Shown: positions 16,843-25,706, numbered from the stretch's first letter. The stretch: 64,000 nucleotides of DNA from CAJBVW01 sp964457335 (GCA_964457335.1 CAYWGD010000019.1:1-64000); one strand, 5' to 3'. Made by a program: numbers and translations. Notes: generated by a model not told the origin, from the letters alone.

Positions 16843-19800
16843 TCAGGGTGCCGGCGGCAGGCGGAGCGCCGGGAGGTCCTCCGCCAGCCATGTCGTCGGC
16901 AGCGCGCTCCGGTCGTCGGGGTCGTGGTACACGAGCGCGCGGAGGCCGGAGCCTTCGCCCTGGTGGCGGCCGTCCGCCTCGACGGTGACCCACCCGTCGG
17001 TGGTGGGCAGGTGCGCGCGGACGAAGGCGCCGGTGCGGACGTTCCAGAGGCGGAGGGCGCCGTCGGCGTGTTGCACGACGAGGTGATCGGCATCGACGAA
17101 GGCGCAGTGGCGCGCGGGCGTCCCGAGGGCCCACTCGACCGGGCGGCCGGTGCCGTCGAGGGCGGTGACGCGGAGGCGATCGCCGTAGACAGCCGCGAGG
17201 CGCGAATCGTCCGGCGAGACGGCGTGGGCGTCGGGGAGCGGATGCTCCGCCACGAGGTCGCCGGTGCGGGCGTCATGGACCCGGAGGTTCGGGTGGAAGG
17301 GGAAGGTGACGAGGTGGCCGGAAGGGGAGAACCACGCGGTGAGCGGGCCGTTCGCGTGCCCCAGGGTGGCGACGCGCTCCCCGGCGGAGGTGCGGACGTG
17401 ATGGTCGCGGCCGTCCCACTCCACGAGGGTGCGACCATCCGGTGCGCTCGCGAGGAAGTCGCCCGGGGGCGCGGGGCGCTCCTCGCCGGTGATCGGATCG
17501 ATCCAGACGTTGCCGTCGGGGCGGGCGAGGAGGAGGTGGCCGTCCTCGTTCCAGAGCAGGGTGCCCCGATCCATCTCGAACCCCTCGACCCGATGTGCCA
17601 GGCCGTCGCGCACGACGATCGCCCGCTCGCCGGGGGCGAGGATGACCGGATCGTCCGCCGGCGTCCAGGCAACGTCCAGCGGGAAGGCTTCCGTGTAGAC
17701 GACGTCGGCTCTCCCGTCGACGGGCGACCAGGCGTGCGCGCGCGCCCCGCCGTAGAGGACGCGTCCCTCCCGCACCGCGAGTCGTGCGCCCCAGCCGAAC
17801 ACGACCGATGGGGCGAGCGGATGGAGTGGCGTGAGCGACGCCCCCATCCGGAAGACCGTGCCGGAGCTGGCAGCGGGCGTGAAGAGCCGGCGGTGGTCGG
17901 CCCGCCGGACCGCGCGCGGCAGGCCCTCGCCTTCCACCGTCACCACATCCACGCCGGACGACACGTCCACCCGGGTCGGAGCCGTGAGCCGCCGGCTCCA
18001 CACGGGCAGGTTCTTCATCCGGTAGCCGGCGAGCACCTCTCCGGTGAGCGAGACGACCGAGGCCTCGCCACGCCGGGTCCCCGCCACGATCCGCTCCCCG
18101 TCGAGGAAGCTGGCCACGCCCGTCCCCGCGGTCTCGGGCACGAGCCTCTTCTCTCCGTCGGCCACGTCGAACACGACGATGCCCGCGTCCGTGACCACGA
18201 GCACGCGCGCGCCGTCCGGGGAGACGTCCACCCAGGTCGCCTCGCGCGTGAGGCTCCGCGCCTCGCCCGCCACGGAGTAGACGGTCCCACCCAGGAAGAA
18301 CCACTCGCCGTCGGGGAACCACGCCGCGTTCGGTGCGCCGTCGGACGGGCCCTGCCACTCGGGCTCGTCCGGATCGACCCCGAAGACGACCGCGCGCCGC
18401 TCGCTCACGACGAGGAGCCGATCACCTCCCGGGCACCACGCCACCCAGCGCACCGCGCCGCCGGACACGCGGTACACCCGCGCGAGGCGCCCCGCGTCCG
18501 CGTCGAACACGCGCACCGTGCCGTCGGCGGCGCCGACGGTGAACCGGTCGTCGTCGAGGACGGTGGTCGTCGCCGCGGCGCCCGACTCGAGCCACCACGC
18601 CGGCGCCTCGGGCACCGGCCGGATCCCCGGCGGGGGCGGGCCCTCGCAGCCCGGCGCCGTGGCCCCCGCGAGGTCGGCGTTCCCCCACACGACCTCGCGG
18701 AGCCTCGCGCCGGCGAAGCGCGCCGCGCGCAGGTCGGCGCCGTGGAGCTTCGCGCCGCGCAGGTCGGCGCGGACGAACACCGCGCCGGGCGCGCGGATCC
18801 CGCCGAAGTCGCACTCGCGGAGGTCGGCGGCGGTGAGCGTCGCCCGGGTGAGGTCCGCCCCCGCGACCGACGCGGCGCGCATCGCGGCCCCGTCGAGCCG
18901 CGCCTCGCGGAGTGAGGCGCCGCCGAGGCGCGCCCCGCCGAGCCGCGCGCCGGTGAGGTCGGCCCGCGCGAGGTCGGCCCCCCGGAGGTTCGCGAGCTCC
19001 AGGTCGAGGCCGCCGAGCGCGACGCCCACGAGGTTGGCGCCCTGGAGCTCGGCGCCTCGCGGCACCATCGTCTCCAAACCCGCCTTCGCCGCGCTCGCCG
19101 CGAGGCGGAGCGCGTTCTCGCTGGCGCGCGCGCGGTAGGGGCGGGCGAGAAGGCGGAGCACCTCGTCCCGCAGCGGCCCGCCCGCGCCGAGGTCGAGGAC
19201 GAAGCGCACCACCTCCGGCGAGAGCGCCTCGGTGCCCAGCGCGGCCGTCACTCCGTCGGCGCCCGCCGCCGCCGCGCGGACGACACGCTTCGCCAGGAAG
19301 AACTCCAGGAAGCTCTTGTGCGAGAAGCCGTAGTGGCCGTCCGCCGTGCGGGTGAGGAACGCGGCGGTCCGCAGCTCGAGGTCCACCCGATCGAGGTCGA
19401 GGCCGGCGAAGGTCTCCGCGGGCATCGTCCGGAGCGCGGCCAGGAGGTCGCGGTGATGGATCCGGCGCTCGGGGCGGGTCCACAACTCCGCGGCGAGGAG
19501 CTCCAGGACGGCGGCCCGCTGCTCGGGCGTGGTCGAGAACACCGCGCGGCTCTGCTCGCGGAGCCACCCGTCGGTGTAGGTCGTGTACAGGCCGGCGACG
19601 GTGACCGCGCCGCCGCGGGCGGCGAGCTCCGGGAGCGACTGGATGATCATCTCCAGCAGCACGGGCCGCGGGGCGAGGCTCGCGAGGTCGTAGGTCGTGT
19701 CGATGAGGGCGCGGGCCTCGGCGGCGCGCTCCCCGAGGTGGTGGCGCAGGAAGGTGTCGACCTGCGCGGAGTCGAAGAGGGCGAGCTCGTCGATGGTGGC

Positions 19801-21681
19801 GCGGTAGCCGCGCGCCACGTCCCCGAGCGCGGAGTCGCGCGCCTGGAGCACCTCCGCCGTGGCGCCGAGCGCGACGTCCTTCACCTGCTGCTGGTCGCGG
19901 AAGAAGTGCGTCCGGCAGGTGAGGAGGACGCGGTTCCCGCCGGGCTCCCAGGCGGGCTCGGCCGCGCGCGCAACGAGCTGGCGGAGCTGCTCGTCGAGGC
20001 CGCGGCCCGCGGCGGCCACCCCCATCTCGTCGAAGCCGTCGAGGAGGAGCACCACCCGCCCCGCGGACAAGAGCTCCAGGATCAGGGCGGGGTTGCCGTG
20101 CCAGCCGAGCTCGGCCCGGAGGTGCTCCTGGAGGAGCCCCTCGAGCGAGATCGCGTTCGGGAAGCGCTTGAGGTCCACCGCGAGCGGCACCGGCGCGGTC
20201 GGATCGTCCTGGGCCCGCAGCGCGAGCTCGTAGGCGAAGCGGCGGAAGAACGCCGTCTTGCCGGTGCCGTAGTCGCCGAGCACGATCCAGAGCGGCGAGC
20301 TGGCGCCCGTCGCCCAGGCGTGCGCCCGCTCGAGCAGGTCGGCCGCGCCCTCCGCGCCGTCGCGCACGACGCGCTGGGCCACGTAGGTGCGGGCGAGCCC
20401 GCTCGCCTCGAAGCCGGCGCGCAGCCGCGCGAGGTACGGCCCCGCGTCGAACAGCTGCTGCTCCAGCTCCCCGATGGTCACCGCGTGGACCGGCGGGGAC
20501 ACCGTCGAGGCCTCCCGCGCCGCCGCGGTGAAGGCGCGCGCCACGAACATCCCCGCGGTGCCCGGCCTGGCGGCGGCGACGCCGCGGAGCCCCTCGATCC
20601 GATCCTTCCCGACGGGCGCGCGGCCGTCCTTGCAGGAGACGACGAGCTGCTCCCGGGCCACGAGGCCGGCGCGTGCCGCCGAGAAGTCGAAGCCCTCGCC
20701 GTTCGCGCCGCGCGTCACCGCGAAGCCCCCGAGCTCCAGGAGCCGCGCGACGCGGTCCTCGAAGCGCCGTTCGCGAGGAGCGCCCTCGGCCGGCACGTCG
20801 GTCGCCCCCTCCAGCCGCTCGACCTGGGCGCGCCTGAGCTGCGCGATGCGCTCCGCCACCACCCGGTAGGCCTCGGCCACGGGCGACTCCGCGTCGGTCA
20901 GCGCGAGCAGGTCCTCCGCGAAGAGGAGCCGCGGGTCGAACGGAACCTCCGCGAACGCGCGCCCCTTGAGGAGCGCGTCCCATTGCCGCCGGCGCTCGTC
21001 CCGCCGGACGGGATCGGCCGGCACGGGCGAGGCGACGAGCAGGAGCTCCAGCGGAGGCCGGTCGCCGCGGGCGAGGAGCCGCCCCTCCGTCGCGGGCTCG
21101 AGCGCCTTCTTGATCTCGAGGAGCCCGTAGGTGTTCTGCCAGGCGAGGCTCCCGACGAGCACGGTCGTGTCGGGCAGCACGGCCGCGAGCAGCGCGCCGA
21201 GGTCGGTCACGCCGGTGCGCGAGTCGACGAGCAGATGGTCGAGCTCCAGGCCGGTCGAGAGCGCGTCGACGAGCGCGCGGAAGAGCGCGTGCCCGCGCTC
21301 GGGCTCGGTCACGAGCAGGGTGAGCCAGTCGACCTCGTTGTGGAGCCGCGCGAAGTTCGCGCCCTCGCCGAACGCCGGCAGGATCGAGAGGCGCGGCTGC
21401 CCGGGGACGCGGCAGACGCACGCGAGGAGCCGCTCGCGAAGCGACGCGGGCAGCGGCAGCGGGCCCCCCTCCGCCTGCCACGCGCCCATCCACTCGAGGA
21501 ACCCTTCCTCGCCGACGCGCGCCGGCGCGAGCGCCGGGATCCGGTGCATCCCGGGCGCCTCGAGGTCGAGGTCCCAGAGGAGCACCCGCCCGCGCCGGGC
21601 CAGGAGCGCACCCACGTTGGCGAGGAGCAGGGTGCGCCCCACGCCGCCCTTGAAGCTGTAGAAGGTCGTGACGTGGCTCAC
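16843..21681 (-). CDS. Giant STAND protein: KGGVGR ATPase, Mrr-like, NACHT, pentapeptide repeats, propeller
   Basis: A 1612-residue multidomain protein. Residues 1-280 are a MinD/ParA-like ATPase with the deviant P-loop FKGGVGRTLL (Lys11, Lys-less variant end RT) and DSRTG near 163. Residues 300-400 resemble an Mrr-type endonuclease fold: Glu308, FDF with Asp332, VVSCK with Lys351; the usual Glu/Gln two before the Lys is Ser. Residues 460-800 are a NACHT NTPase: GDYGTGKT 469-476, VVLLLDGFDEM 543-553, GFSHKSFLEFFLAKRVV about 785-801. Pentapeptide repeats (A-D/N-L-x-x) run 885-1010 and a WD-like propeller 1035-1612. Such sensor-NTPase-effector layouts are typical of bacterial conflict systems. 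It overlaps the HTH gene by 4 bp. Confidence 0.9.
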   Translation of the reverse strand: MSHVTTFYSFKGGVGRTLLLANVGALLARRGRVLLWDLDLEAPGMHRIPALAPARVGEEGFLEWMGAWQAEGGPLPLPASLRERLLACVCRVPGQPRLSILPAFGEGANFARLHNEVDWLTLLVTEPERGHALFRALVDALSTGLELDHLLVDSRTGVTDLGALLAAVLPDTTVLVGSLAWQNTYGLLEIKKALEPATEGRLLARGDRPPLELLLVASPVPADPVRRDERRRQWDALLKGRAFAEVPFDPRLLFAEDLLALTDAESPVAEAYRVVAERIAQLRRAQVERLEGATDVPAEGAPRERRFEDRVARLLELGGFAVTRGANGEGFDFSAARAGLVAREQLVVSCKDGRAPVGKDRIEGLRGVAAARPGTAGMFVARAFTAAAREASTVSPPVHAVTIGELEQQLFDAGPYLARLRAGFEASGLARTYVAQRVVRDGAEGAADLLERAHAWATGASSPLWIVLGDYGTGKTAFFRRFAYELALRAQDDPTAPVPLAVDLKRFPNAISLEGLLQEHLRAELGWHGNPALILELLSAGRVVLLLDGFDEMGVAAAGRGLDEQLRQLVARAAEPAWEPGGNRVLLTCRTHFFRDQQQVKDVALGATAEVLQARDSALGDVARGYRATIDELALFDSAQVDTFLRHHLGERAAEARALIDTTYDLASLAPRPVLLEMIIQSLPELAARGGAVTVAGLYTTYTDGWLREQSRAVFSTTPEQRAAVLELLAAELWTRPERRIHHRDLLAALRTMPAETFAGLDLDRVDLELRTAAFLTRTADGHYGFSHKSFLEFFLAKRVVRAAAAGADGVTAALGTEALSPEVVRFVLDLGAGGPLRDEVLRLLARPYRARASENALRLAASAAKAGLETMVPRGAELQGANLVGVALGGLDLELANLRGADLARADLTGARLGGARLGGASLREARLDGAAMRAASVAGADLTRATLTAADLRECDFGGIRAPGAVFVRADLRGAKLHGADLRAARFAGARLREVVWGNADLAGATAPGCEGPPPPGIRPVPEAPAWWLESGAAATTTVLDDDRFTVGAADGTVRVFDADAGRLARVYRVSGGAVRWVAWCPGGDRLLVVSERRAVVFGVDPDEPEWQGPSDGAPNAAWFPDGEWFFLGGTVYSVAGEARSLTREATWVDVSPDGARVLVVTDAGIVVFDVADGEKRLVPETAGTGVASFLDGERIVAGTRRGEASVVSLTGEVLAGYRMKNLPVWSRRLTAPTRVDVSSGVDVVTVEGEGLPRAVRRADHRRLFTPAASSGTVFRMGASLTPLHPLAPSVVFGWGARLAVREGRVLYGGARAHAWSPVDGRADVVYTEAFPLDVAWTPADDPVILAPGERAIVVRDGLAHRVEGFEMDRGTLLWNEDGHLLLARPDGNVWIDPITGEERPAPPGDFLASAPDGRTLVEWDGRDHHVRTSAGERVATLGHANGPLTAWFSPSGHLVTFPFHPNLRVHDARTGDLVAEHPLPDAHAVSPDDSRLAAVYGDRLRVTALDGTGRPVEWALGTPARHCAFVDADHLVVQHADGALRLWNVRTGAFVRAHLPTTDGWVTVEADGRHQGEGSGLRALVYHDPDDRSALPTTWLAEDLPALRLPPAP

Positions 21682-22484
21682 GCGGGGAGGCCGACCCGCG
21701 GCGCCGGCCCCTCCCAGATGCGGGCGAAGCGGCGCTCGCCGGCGCGCTCAGAGCCTGACCGGGAATCCCGGACCGAGCCCGCTGAGGCGCATCCGGATGC
21801 CGGCTGCGCTCCGGCCGAGTGCGCAGGCCCGAGGCCTGTAATCGAGGCCGGGGCGCGGCCGGCGCCGGAGGCGTCCAGCGGGCGACGGGAGGGATTCCCG
21901 GTCCGGCTCTCAGCAGCGCCGGTCGCGTGCGCCGGTTCGGCGGCCGCGTGCTCCGGCGGCGCGTTCGGCCCCACGAAGAGCTGGTTCTCACGGCCGAGCG
22001 TGCGGCGCTCGATGAGCTCGTTCGCCTCGGCGAGGTTGAGGACGCGCGTCAGGTTGGCCTTCTGGAGCCCGAGCAGATCGCCCAGGACGTGCTGCGGGAT
22101 GCCGGGCCGCCCACGGACCGTCCGCAGCACCTCGGCGACGTGTGCACGGCCGAGCACCGCGACGGGGTCCTGCGCGTCCATGGCGGCGAGCCGGCTCTCC
22201 AGGATGGCGGCGAACGCGCGCCATCGCGCCGCCCACGGGGTGTCCGAGCCCGCGAGCGCGCGGCGCGCCGTGGCGCTGGCGCTTCGGATCACCTCGACCC
22301 AGGGCTCCAGGGCCTCCCGCCCCGCCCGCCGCTGGAGGAGGCGGACCACCTGGTGCCGGAACACGTAGTCGACGGCATCCGCGGTGGGCTCGTCCAGGGC
22401 GACGCCGCGGAGCGCCTCGGCGACCTCCTCCACGGGTGTGTCCAGGAGCGTGGGAGCCGGCTGGCGGAGGAAGTCGATGGACAT
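21678..22484 (-). CDS. Winged-helix DNA-binding-like protein, C-terminus altered by inverted repeat
   Basis: It has 268 residues. Residues 1-110 are helical with no recognised family. Residues 112-173 look like a winged helix (AEVLRTVRGRPGIPQHVLGDLLGL, LTRVLNLAEANELIERRTLG). Residues 191-247 are low-complexity and are encoded by an element bounded by 24-bp inverted repeats (21746-21914); the last ~21 residues resume outside it. The stop overlaps the STAND start as ATGA. It is probably a regulator of, or accessory factor for, the STAND operon, by position only. The GC-rich tail may not be ancestral. Confidence 0.75.
   Translation of the reverse strand: MSIDFLRQPAPTLLDTPVEEVAEALRGVALDEPTADAVDYVFRHQVVRLLQRRAGREALEPWVEVIRSASATARRALAGSDTPWAARWRAFAAILESRLAAMDAQDPVAVLGRAHVAEVLRTVRGRPGIPQHVLGDLLGLQKANLTRVLNLAEANELIERRTLGRENQLFVGPNAPPEHAAAEPAHATGAAESRTGNPSRRPLDASGAGRAPASITGLGPAHSAGAQPASGCASAGSVRDSRSGSERAGERRFARIWEGPAPRVGLPA
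21746..21914. repeat. MITE-like element with 24-bp imperfect inverted repeats
   Basis: Left arm 21746-21769 and right arm 21891-21914 are reverse complements at 22 of 24 positions; both contain the core GGGAATCCC or its complement. The 121-bp interior has no gene of its own. Further imperfect pairing (CCGGCGC) continues just outside the arms. The whole 169-bp unit lies in the 3' part of the winged-helix gene and is open in that frame. Confidence 0.75.
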
Positions 22485-22530
22485 GACTGAACGATAATCT
22501 CATCCGGCCGGGGCAATGGTCAACAAAGGT

Positions 22531-23739
22531 TCACGAGAGGGGGGCGGCGCGGACGCCGCCGCGGACCTGCCCCTCGGGTGGGAAGAGCTCGGGCTCCCCT
22601 CCACCCGGGTACACGAGCCCGCCCGTGGGCGCGCCGTCCATGCCCTGGATCGCGACCGCCGACACCGTCCGGTGCACGAGGTTCAGGCGCTTCGCGCGCG
22701 CGAGGTGCAGGCGCCGCGTCGCGTCGTTGCTCATCGAGGGGACGAGCACGAGCCCCGGCCCCACGAGGTTCCACAAGGTCTGCAAGGCCGGATCGAGGTC
22801 CTCGCAGAAGTCGAGGCACACCGCGACGGCGAGGATGCCCAGCGGCGTGTGGAGGAGCGTCAGCCGGTCCGCGCCGTCGATGTCCTCGTAGATCGCGTGG
22901 TCGCCCTTCTCGACCCGCTCCGGGGCGAGCTTGACGTGCGTGTGCACCACGTCCCCGAAGCGGTCGTACACGCGCGCCACGTTGCGGCGGCCCTCGTGGA
23001 AGCTCCCGGGGCACACGAGCAGGAGCCCGTGCGTGTGGGTGGTGAGCCAGTCGGGCACCACCCGGGCGGCCGTGGGGCACACCGTCAGCTCGGGCAGCAC
23101 CCCGACCTGCGCCTCGCCGGCGGCGGCCTCGGTGAGGGCCACCTCGATCGAGCGGGCGCGTGCCGCCACGTCCGAGAGCGCAGGCGCGCCGTAGAGCGGC
23201 GCCGTCGTGCCCCAGTTCGTCCGGACCGCGTCCGCGAAGCCGGCCACGTACACCCGGACCGCGCCCGCGGCGCGAACGGCGGTGAGCGCGCGCGCCAGCG
23301 AGGCGTCGCAGGCACGCAGCTCGACGCGGAGGCCCGCGTGGAGGGCCGGGACGACGTGGTGGTAGCGGAGCCAGAAGGGCAGCTGGCGCGGCTGGCGGAG
23401 CGGCGTCGACCAGCCGATCGGACGCTGCACGACCCAGGCGTCCGGCGCGTCGACCCGGATCGGCTTGGCCTCGTGCCCCGCCGTCCGCTCGCCGAGCTCC
23501 GTGTCCATGGCGGCGAGCAGGGCGAGCGGGTCGAGCGCGAGCCCCGGCGCGGGGACCTTGCCGCCGTCGAGCGCGCTCGCCCAGCGGGCCTTGCGCGTGA
23601 CGTACCGATCGCGGTCGGCCGCGTACGCCGCCAGCGCGGGCTCGCGGAGCCGCAGATCGTCCCGCACGGCGCTCGCGAGCGCCGCCAACGCCCCGTAGGG
23701 GTCCTTCGCCCACCGCCCGATCAGCCCTGCCGGATCCAC
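22531..23739 (-). CDS. Nitrilase-superfamily (carbon-nitrogen hydrolase) protein
   Basis: It has 402 residues, longer than typical single-domain nitrilases because of a ~130-residue N-terminal region of unknown function. The Glu-Lys-Cys catalytic triad is recognisable: Glu217 in GVLPELTV, Lys270 in THVKLAPE and Cys308 in AVAVCLDFCED. Members hydrolyse or transfer non-peptide C-N bonds; the substrate is unknown. It has no signal peptide. It is the first gene of a minus-strand unit, 46 bp ahead of the winged-helix gene, itself coupled to the giant STAND gene, so a function linked to that NTPase is plausible. The upstream metallophosphoesterase is only 57 bp away. Confidence 0.82.
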   Translation of the reverse strand: MDPAGLIGRWAKDPYGALAALASAVRDDLRLREPALAAYAADRDRYVTRKARWASALDGGKVPAPGLALDPLALLAAMDTELGERTAGHEAKPIRVDAPDAWVVQRPIGWSTPLRQPRQLPFWLRYHHVVPALHAGLRVELRACDASLARALTAVRAAGAVRVYVAGFADAVRTNWGTTAPLYGAPALSDVAARARSIEVALTEAAAGEAQVGVLPELTVCPTAARVVPDWLTTHTHGLLLVCPGSFHEGRRNVARVYDRFGDVVHTHVKLAPERVEKGDHAIYEDIDGADRLTLLHTPLGILAVAVCLDFCEDLDPALQTLWNLVGPGLVLVPSMSNDATRRLHLARAKRLNLVHRTVSAVAIQGMDGAPTGGLVYPGGGEPELFPPEGQVRGGVRAAPLS

Positions 23740-23796
23740 GCCACCGCCTCGCGACGGAGTCTACCGCGGAGCCCAGCCAGAACCTGTCCGCCCGGG

Positions 23797-25002
23797 CTAC
23801 GCCCCCGCCCGCACCTTCGGGTGGCGCAGCTCGAGCACGCTCTCCTCCGCGGGGACGCCGATGCGGAGCGGGAAGCCGTAGTGGCCGTTGGCGCGGTGCA
23901 CGTAGAGGCGGTTCTGGCGGACGCCCCACGCGCCGTGGTCCGGGAGCCCCGCGAGGGCGCGCACCGCGGTCCAGTCGAGGCCGAGCGAGACGAGGCCGAC
24001 GTGGCCGCCGTGCGTGTGCCCGGAGAGGACGAGGTCGGCGGCGCCGGCGGGCAGGTGCTGGAAGGCGCCCGGATCGTGGAGGAGCACGAGGCGCAGGCCG
24101 TCGGCGGGGCGCACGAGGTCCACGAGCACGCCCTTCATGGCGCGGGCGCGGTCGCGCCAGTGGAAGTCCATGCCGACCACCTGGACCTTGCCGGCGCGGG
24201 TGACGACGGTGGCGGCCTCGTCGACGAGCAGGCGCACGCCGGCCATCGCGAGGCCCTCGGCCACGGCGTCGGGCGCCTCGAGGTCGTGGTTGCCGCGACA
24301 GGCGAACACGTGGGGGTGCGCCGCGAGCGGCGCGAGGGCCCGGCCGAGCATGGCGGCCTCGCCGTTCGTCTCGCGGGTGAAGTAGTCGCCGGTGAGCACG
24401 ATGATGTCGGGCCCGGCGGCCACCGCGCGCTCGCAGATGCGCCGGAGCCGCGCCTCGCTCATGAAGGGTCCGAGGTGCGGGTCGGAGATCTGCACGATGC
24501 GGAGCCCCTCGTGGCCGGGGCGCGAGAGCCCCCGCCGGCGCCGGATCATCTCCGGGAGCCGCGTGAGCCGCTCGGGAGTGGGCGTGGTGAGGTCCACGGT
24601 GACGGTCTCCTGGCGCGAGGTCAGGCTCCAGCCGAGCCCGAGCGCCGCCACCACGAAGGGGAGCCACGCCAGCGTCCCGATGCCCGGCACGCTCCAGGGA
24701 ATCGCCAGGAAGGTGGCCACGACGAACCAGGACGCGGGCCAGTTGACGAGCGGCTGCCACCAGCGCGGCGTGGCCTTCCCGCGCGCGAGCGCCCCGATCA
24801 TCCCGTAGACCGTGGCCTGGAGGTACCAGAACGCCGGCGCGTACGGCCCCGCGAGGCGGTACGACGCCACCGCCATCGTGCCCTGGATGCCCAGGATCAC
24901 GAACAGGGGCACCGCGAAGCGCAGGCCGCGCACCCGACCGACCCAGGCGGAGACCCCGAGCGTGACGGCAAGGCAGGCGAGCGCGAAGGGGAGCATTGGC
25001 AC
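23797..25002 (-). CDS. Membrane-anchored metallophosphoesterase
   Basis: A calcineurin-like phosphoesterase of 401 residues. The N-terminal ~135 residues contain four to five membrane helices. The catalytic domain shows the full metal-binding set: ISDPHLGPF (D-x-H), LTGDYF (GD), CRGNHDLE (GNHD), LLHDPG and GHTHGGHVG (GHxH). The architecture resembles YkuE-like membrane phosphoesterases, some of which act on lipid A precursors or other phospholipids; the substrate is undetermined. Start ATG at 25002. It precedes the nitrilase gene by 57 bp on the same strand, so co-transcription is possible but not shown. Confidence 0.9.
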   Translation of the reverse strand: MPMLPFALACLAVTLGVSAWVGRVRGLRFAVPLFVILGIQGTMAVASYRLAGPYAPAFWYLQATVYGMIGALARGKATPRWWQPLVNWPASWFVVATFLAIPWSVPGIGTLAWLPFVVAALGLGWSLTSRQETVTVDLTTPTPERLTRLPEMIRRRRGLSRPGHEGLRIVQISDPHLGPFMSEARLRRICERAVAAGPDIIVLTGDYFTRETNGEAAMLGRALAPLAAHPHVFACRGNHDLEAPDAVAEGLAMAGVRLLVDEAATVVTRAGKVQVVGMDFHWRDRARAMKGVLVDLVRPADGLRLVLLHDPGAFQHLPAGAADLVLSGHTHGGHVGLVSLGLDWTAVRALAGLPDHGAWGVRQNRLYVHRANGHYGFPLRIGVPAEESVLELRHPKVRAGA

Positions 25003-25015
25003 TACAACGTAGCCG

Positions 25016-25038
25016 GGCGCGCCTTCATCCCTCGTGGT
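25016..25038. repeat. 23-bp direct repeat, copy 1 (flanks vapBC)
   Basis: Contains GGCGCGCCTTCATCCCTCG. It matches 25780-25802 at 22 of 23 positions in the same orientation. The two copies bracket vapBC. Confidence 0.8.
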
Positions 25039-25044
25039 CGCCTT

Positions 25045-25437
25045 TCAGTAGCGGGCCAGCTCCAGGTCCGTCTGCGCGAAGTCGTTCCCGGTGCAGAGCA
25101 GGGGCGCGTCCGCGGCCCTCGCCACGGCGTAGCAGAGGCAATCCCCGAAGTTCAGGCGCGCGGGATGCCGCCCGCGGCCGAAGCGGGCGTAGGCGGCGTG
25201 GGCGTGCGTCCAGAGCTCGGGCGGGAAGGGCAGCACGACGATGGCGAGCCGGGTGAGCAGGGCGTTCAGGATGGACTCCCCGCGCCCGGGGAAGCGGCTC
25301 TCCAGCACGAGCGCAGCCTCCGCCGCCGTGGGTGCTCCGATGCCGCTCCCCGGGTTCGCCGCCAGGGCGTCCACGAGCTCTTCGGCGCCCGGCTCGCCGA
25401 GGGCGATGGCGACGAGGGCCGACGCGTCGACGATCAC
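25045..25437 (-). CDS. vapC: PIN-domain toxin VapC
   Basis: A 130-residue PIN-domain ribonuclease, usual length for VapC. Acidic active-site residues are visible: Asp4 (VIVDASALVA), Glu40 (APTAAEAALV), Asp99 (NFGDCLCYA) and Asp119 (TGNDF). The start is the GTG at 25437, overlapping the vapB stop as GTGA and giving the canonical N-terminus; the longer frame to 25524 reads through vapB. VapC toxins cleave RNA and are held in check by VapB. Confidence 0.92.
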   Translation of the reverse strand: MIVDASALVAIALGEPGAEELVDALAANPGSGIGAPTAAEAALVLESRFPGRGESILNALLTRLAIVVLPFPPELWTHAHAAYARFGRGRHPARLNFGDCLCYAVARAADAPLLCTGNDFAQTDLELARY

Positions 25438-25706
25438 ACGCCCTCCGGCCCGTAGCCGAGCGCCGCGTCCTCCTCCTCGCGGGTGACCGGCCGCCCGCGC
25501 TGCTCGGGAGGCAACGTCGGCCACACCTCGGCCCGGAGCCAGGCGAGCGTGTCGTCGCGGCGTCGGCGCTGGAACGCGGCGGCGCGGGTTCGTGCCAGCC
25601 GCTCCTCGAGGGCGCGTCGGACCGCCTCGGTGCGGCTCTCACCCGTGTGCGCGGCGAGCTCCTCGACGAGGCGCTCGACCTCGTCGTTCTTGATGTTCAG
25701 CGCCAT
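25434..25706 (-). CDS. vapB: VapB-type antitoxin
   Basis: A 90-residue antitoxin beginning MALNIKNDEVERLVEELAAH, the pattern of the PSK/Rv0623-like VapB family: an N-terminal ribbon-helix-helix-like DNA-binding segment (SRTEAVRRALEERL) and a C-terminal toxin-wrapping tail rich in charge. The start at 25706 is preferred over 25745 because the family N-terminus begins there. It is upstream of and overlaps vapC, the standard order, and probably represses its own operon. Confidence 0.9.
   Translation of the reverse strand: MALNIKNDEVERLVEELAAHTGESRTEAVRRALEERLARTRAAAFQRRRRDDTLAWLRAEVWPTLPPEQRGRPVTREEEDAALGYGPEGV

Noticed and set aside
19318..22368. 1016-codon plus-strand ORF opposite the STAND gene
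   Set aside because: Composition is Arg/Glu/Ala/Gly shadow sequence without domains, while the minus strand has several intact nucleotide-binding motifs.
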